Assembly: GCA_963556255.1 (NCBI GenBank)
Contig: OY744604.1
Location: 78,052,236 to 78,116,235, forward strand
DNA length: 64,000 nt
Direction of reading: 5' to 3'
Origin: Allolobophora icterica
Lineage: Eukaryota; Annelida; Clitellata; Crassiclitellata; Lumbricidae
Shown: piece by piece, positions 62,876 through 64,000 of the stretch
Numbering within the stretch: the first letter of the stretch is position 1
Layout of the letters: every line of letters begins with the position of its first letter
Made by a program: the position numbers and the translations under genes
The notes under the pieces: model-generated
What the model saw: only the letters and a program-made list of their open reading frames with translations
Database searches by the model: none
What the model was told of the DNA's origin: nothing

Positions 62876-64000
62876 CATAATGTGAGATTCATAATCATAC
62901 CGTTTCGGTCGAAGAAGAGGAAGAAATCCTCTTTTCCTAGAGAATCTTACCATCGTAGATTTCTCCTATGCTTCGTACCACCTCCTTCTGCAGACCTCTG
63001 ATCAGGAGGATGTTCTTTGTGGTGCAGTCGACTCCGAGTTCGTGACACTTGTCTCGGATGGTTCGGCTGATGTTCTTCCGCGAGCATTCCAGGAGGAGAT
63101 GTACGACGGTGTCCGGAACGTCGCATTCCTCGTTTTCGTCAGGATGAATAAAGCCACTGATTCAGCAGCACTCTACCCAAGCGTAGTCTGGTTATCTGGA
63201 TCTCTTGCCAGGGCATATTTTAACTGTATAACTAGTGGGACAAATGTCCCAGTAGTGTTAGGATTTGTCCCAGTAGTTAAAGTATAAGTAGTGTGACAAA
63301 ATGTTGCAAGAGTTCAAAGATTTGCTCCAGTAGTAAATTCCCAAGAAGGTCAAGAAGTTTTGTTGGGAGATGAATTCCGAAGAAAAGGTCATCAACGGTT
63401 TTCGGGTAATGACTTTTTTGAGAGATGACTTCCTAAAAAAGTCATCAACTTTTTCGGGGCGATGACTATGCAGAAAAAGGTAATAAAAGATTCTCAGAGA
63501 CGAGTTCCAAAATTTTGTCCCAGTAGTCTAAATTCCTTAAAATATGCACTGTCTCTTGCTCCTCGGAGTATCCGTGTACTTTATTCTTGTTGACACGAGC
63601 GACTCGATCTTCTTGAAGGCTCCCTTCGGGATGCCGGTGTATTCCTTCTGCCACTTTTCCACTACTAACTGTTTGATTTTACCGATCATCTCTTTCCTCT
63701 CGATGTACACGGTGGAGTTGACTGCCGGTAGGTGGAGTCCTTCTTTAGCCGCTGCGTCAGCTACTTTATTTTCAAGGATTCCCACGTGACTCGGGATACA
63801 GACCACCGTAACGTGGCCCGGGCCAAGTCTGTTGACGTTTTCTAGCACCTCAATCGTCAGTGTTGGTCTTGAGTCAGATCGCTGTTCTTTCACCGACTTC
63901 GCAGCGCTGAGGGAATCTGTAAAGATGGCGAATCTGTCCCTCGTGAACGTTCGGTTCTTGCAGATCCAGTCGATAGCGTCCCGTATCGCCGTCAATTCGG
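62876..64000 (-). pseudogene. I-group-like LINE RNase H remnant, copy 2 (cut by window end)
   Basis: Matches 7150-8274 with no difference that I can see, including the 300-bp interruption and the frameshift. The RNase H frame runs from 63995 down to 63537. Confidence 0.85.

Overview
This window is metazoan nuclear DNA, probably from a marine invertebrate. Genes are split by GT-AG introns, and there are several LINE clades, TIR DNA transposons with target-site duplications (TSDs), a tRNA-derived SINE and long microsatellites. There are no operons, and the species cannot be fixed from sequence alone.

The genes that belong to the locus form a plus-strand tandem array of small Ly6/uPAR (three-finger fold) genes. 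Five loci are visible: A (exons 2-3, 9394-11132), B (18236-20876), C (26162-29377), D (38125-46807) and E (exon 1 only, 54132-54189). B, C and D are complete. Each has three exons: a 58-bp leader exon, then two exons carrying the cysteine framework, with both introns in phase 1. The encoded proteins have an N-terminal signal peptide, ten cysteines (eight in A) and no C-terminal hydrophobic tail, so they are predicted to be secreted. Leaders, promoters, introns and flanks are strongly conserved between copies, whereas the mature parts differ except at the cysteines. A TATA box lies about 85 bp before each start codon, preceded by a duplicated module containing the octamer ATGCAAAT.

Almost everything else is transposon. 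Sequence 1-8264 recurs at 55890-64000, nearly identical, about 55.8 kb apart. The window therefore looks like slightly more than one unit of a large tandem duplication holding four Ly6 genes, or an assembly that placed two haplotypes in series. The repeated end holds a 7-kb foldback element: 2.2-kb or longer inverted arms, a 793-bp spacer, a 6-bp TSD and 5'-AG termini, which are Polinton/Maverick-like ends without Polinton genes. Next to it is a broken LINE carrying an RNase H domain. Both sit in intron 1 of genes A and E, which are probably equivalent loci in successive units.

Other insertions, many with perfect TSDs and often with an empty site visible in a paralogous block, are: an RTE-type LINE in intron 2 of D (itself split by a hAT element), eight further hAT-like elements, two mariner elements, a pogo-like element encoding a lysine-rich zinc-finger protein, a piggyBac-like element at TTAA, and elements with 9-bp TSDs and arrays of GGACA-type motifs at their ends. 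32300-36900 is AT-rich and largely unexplained.
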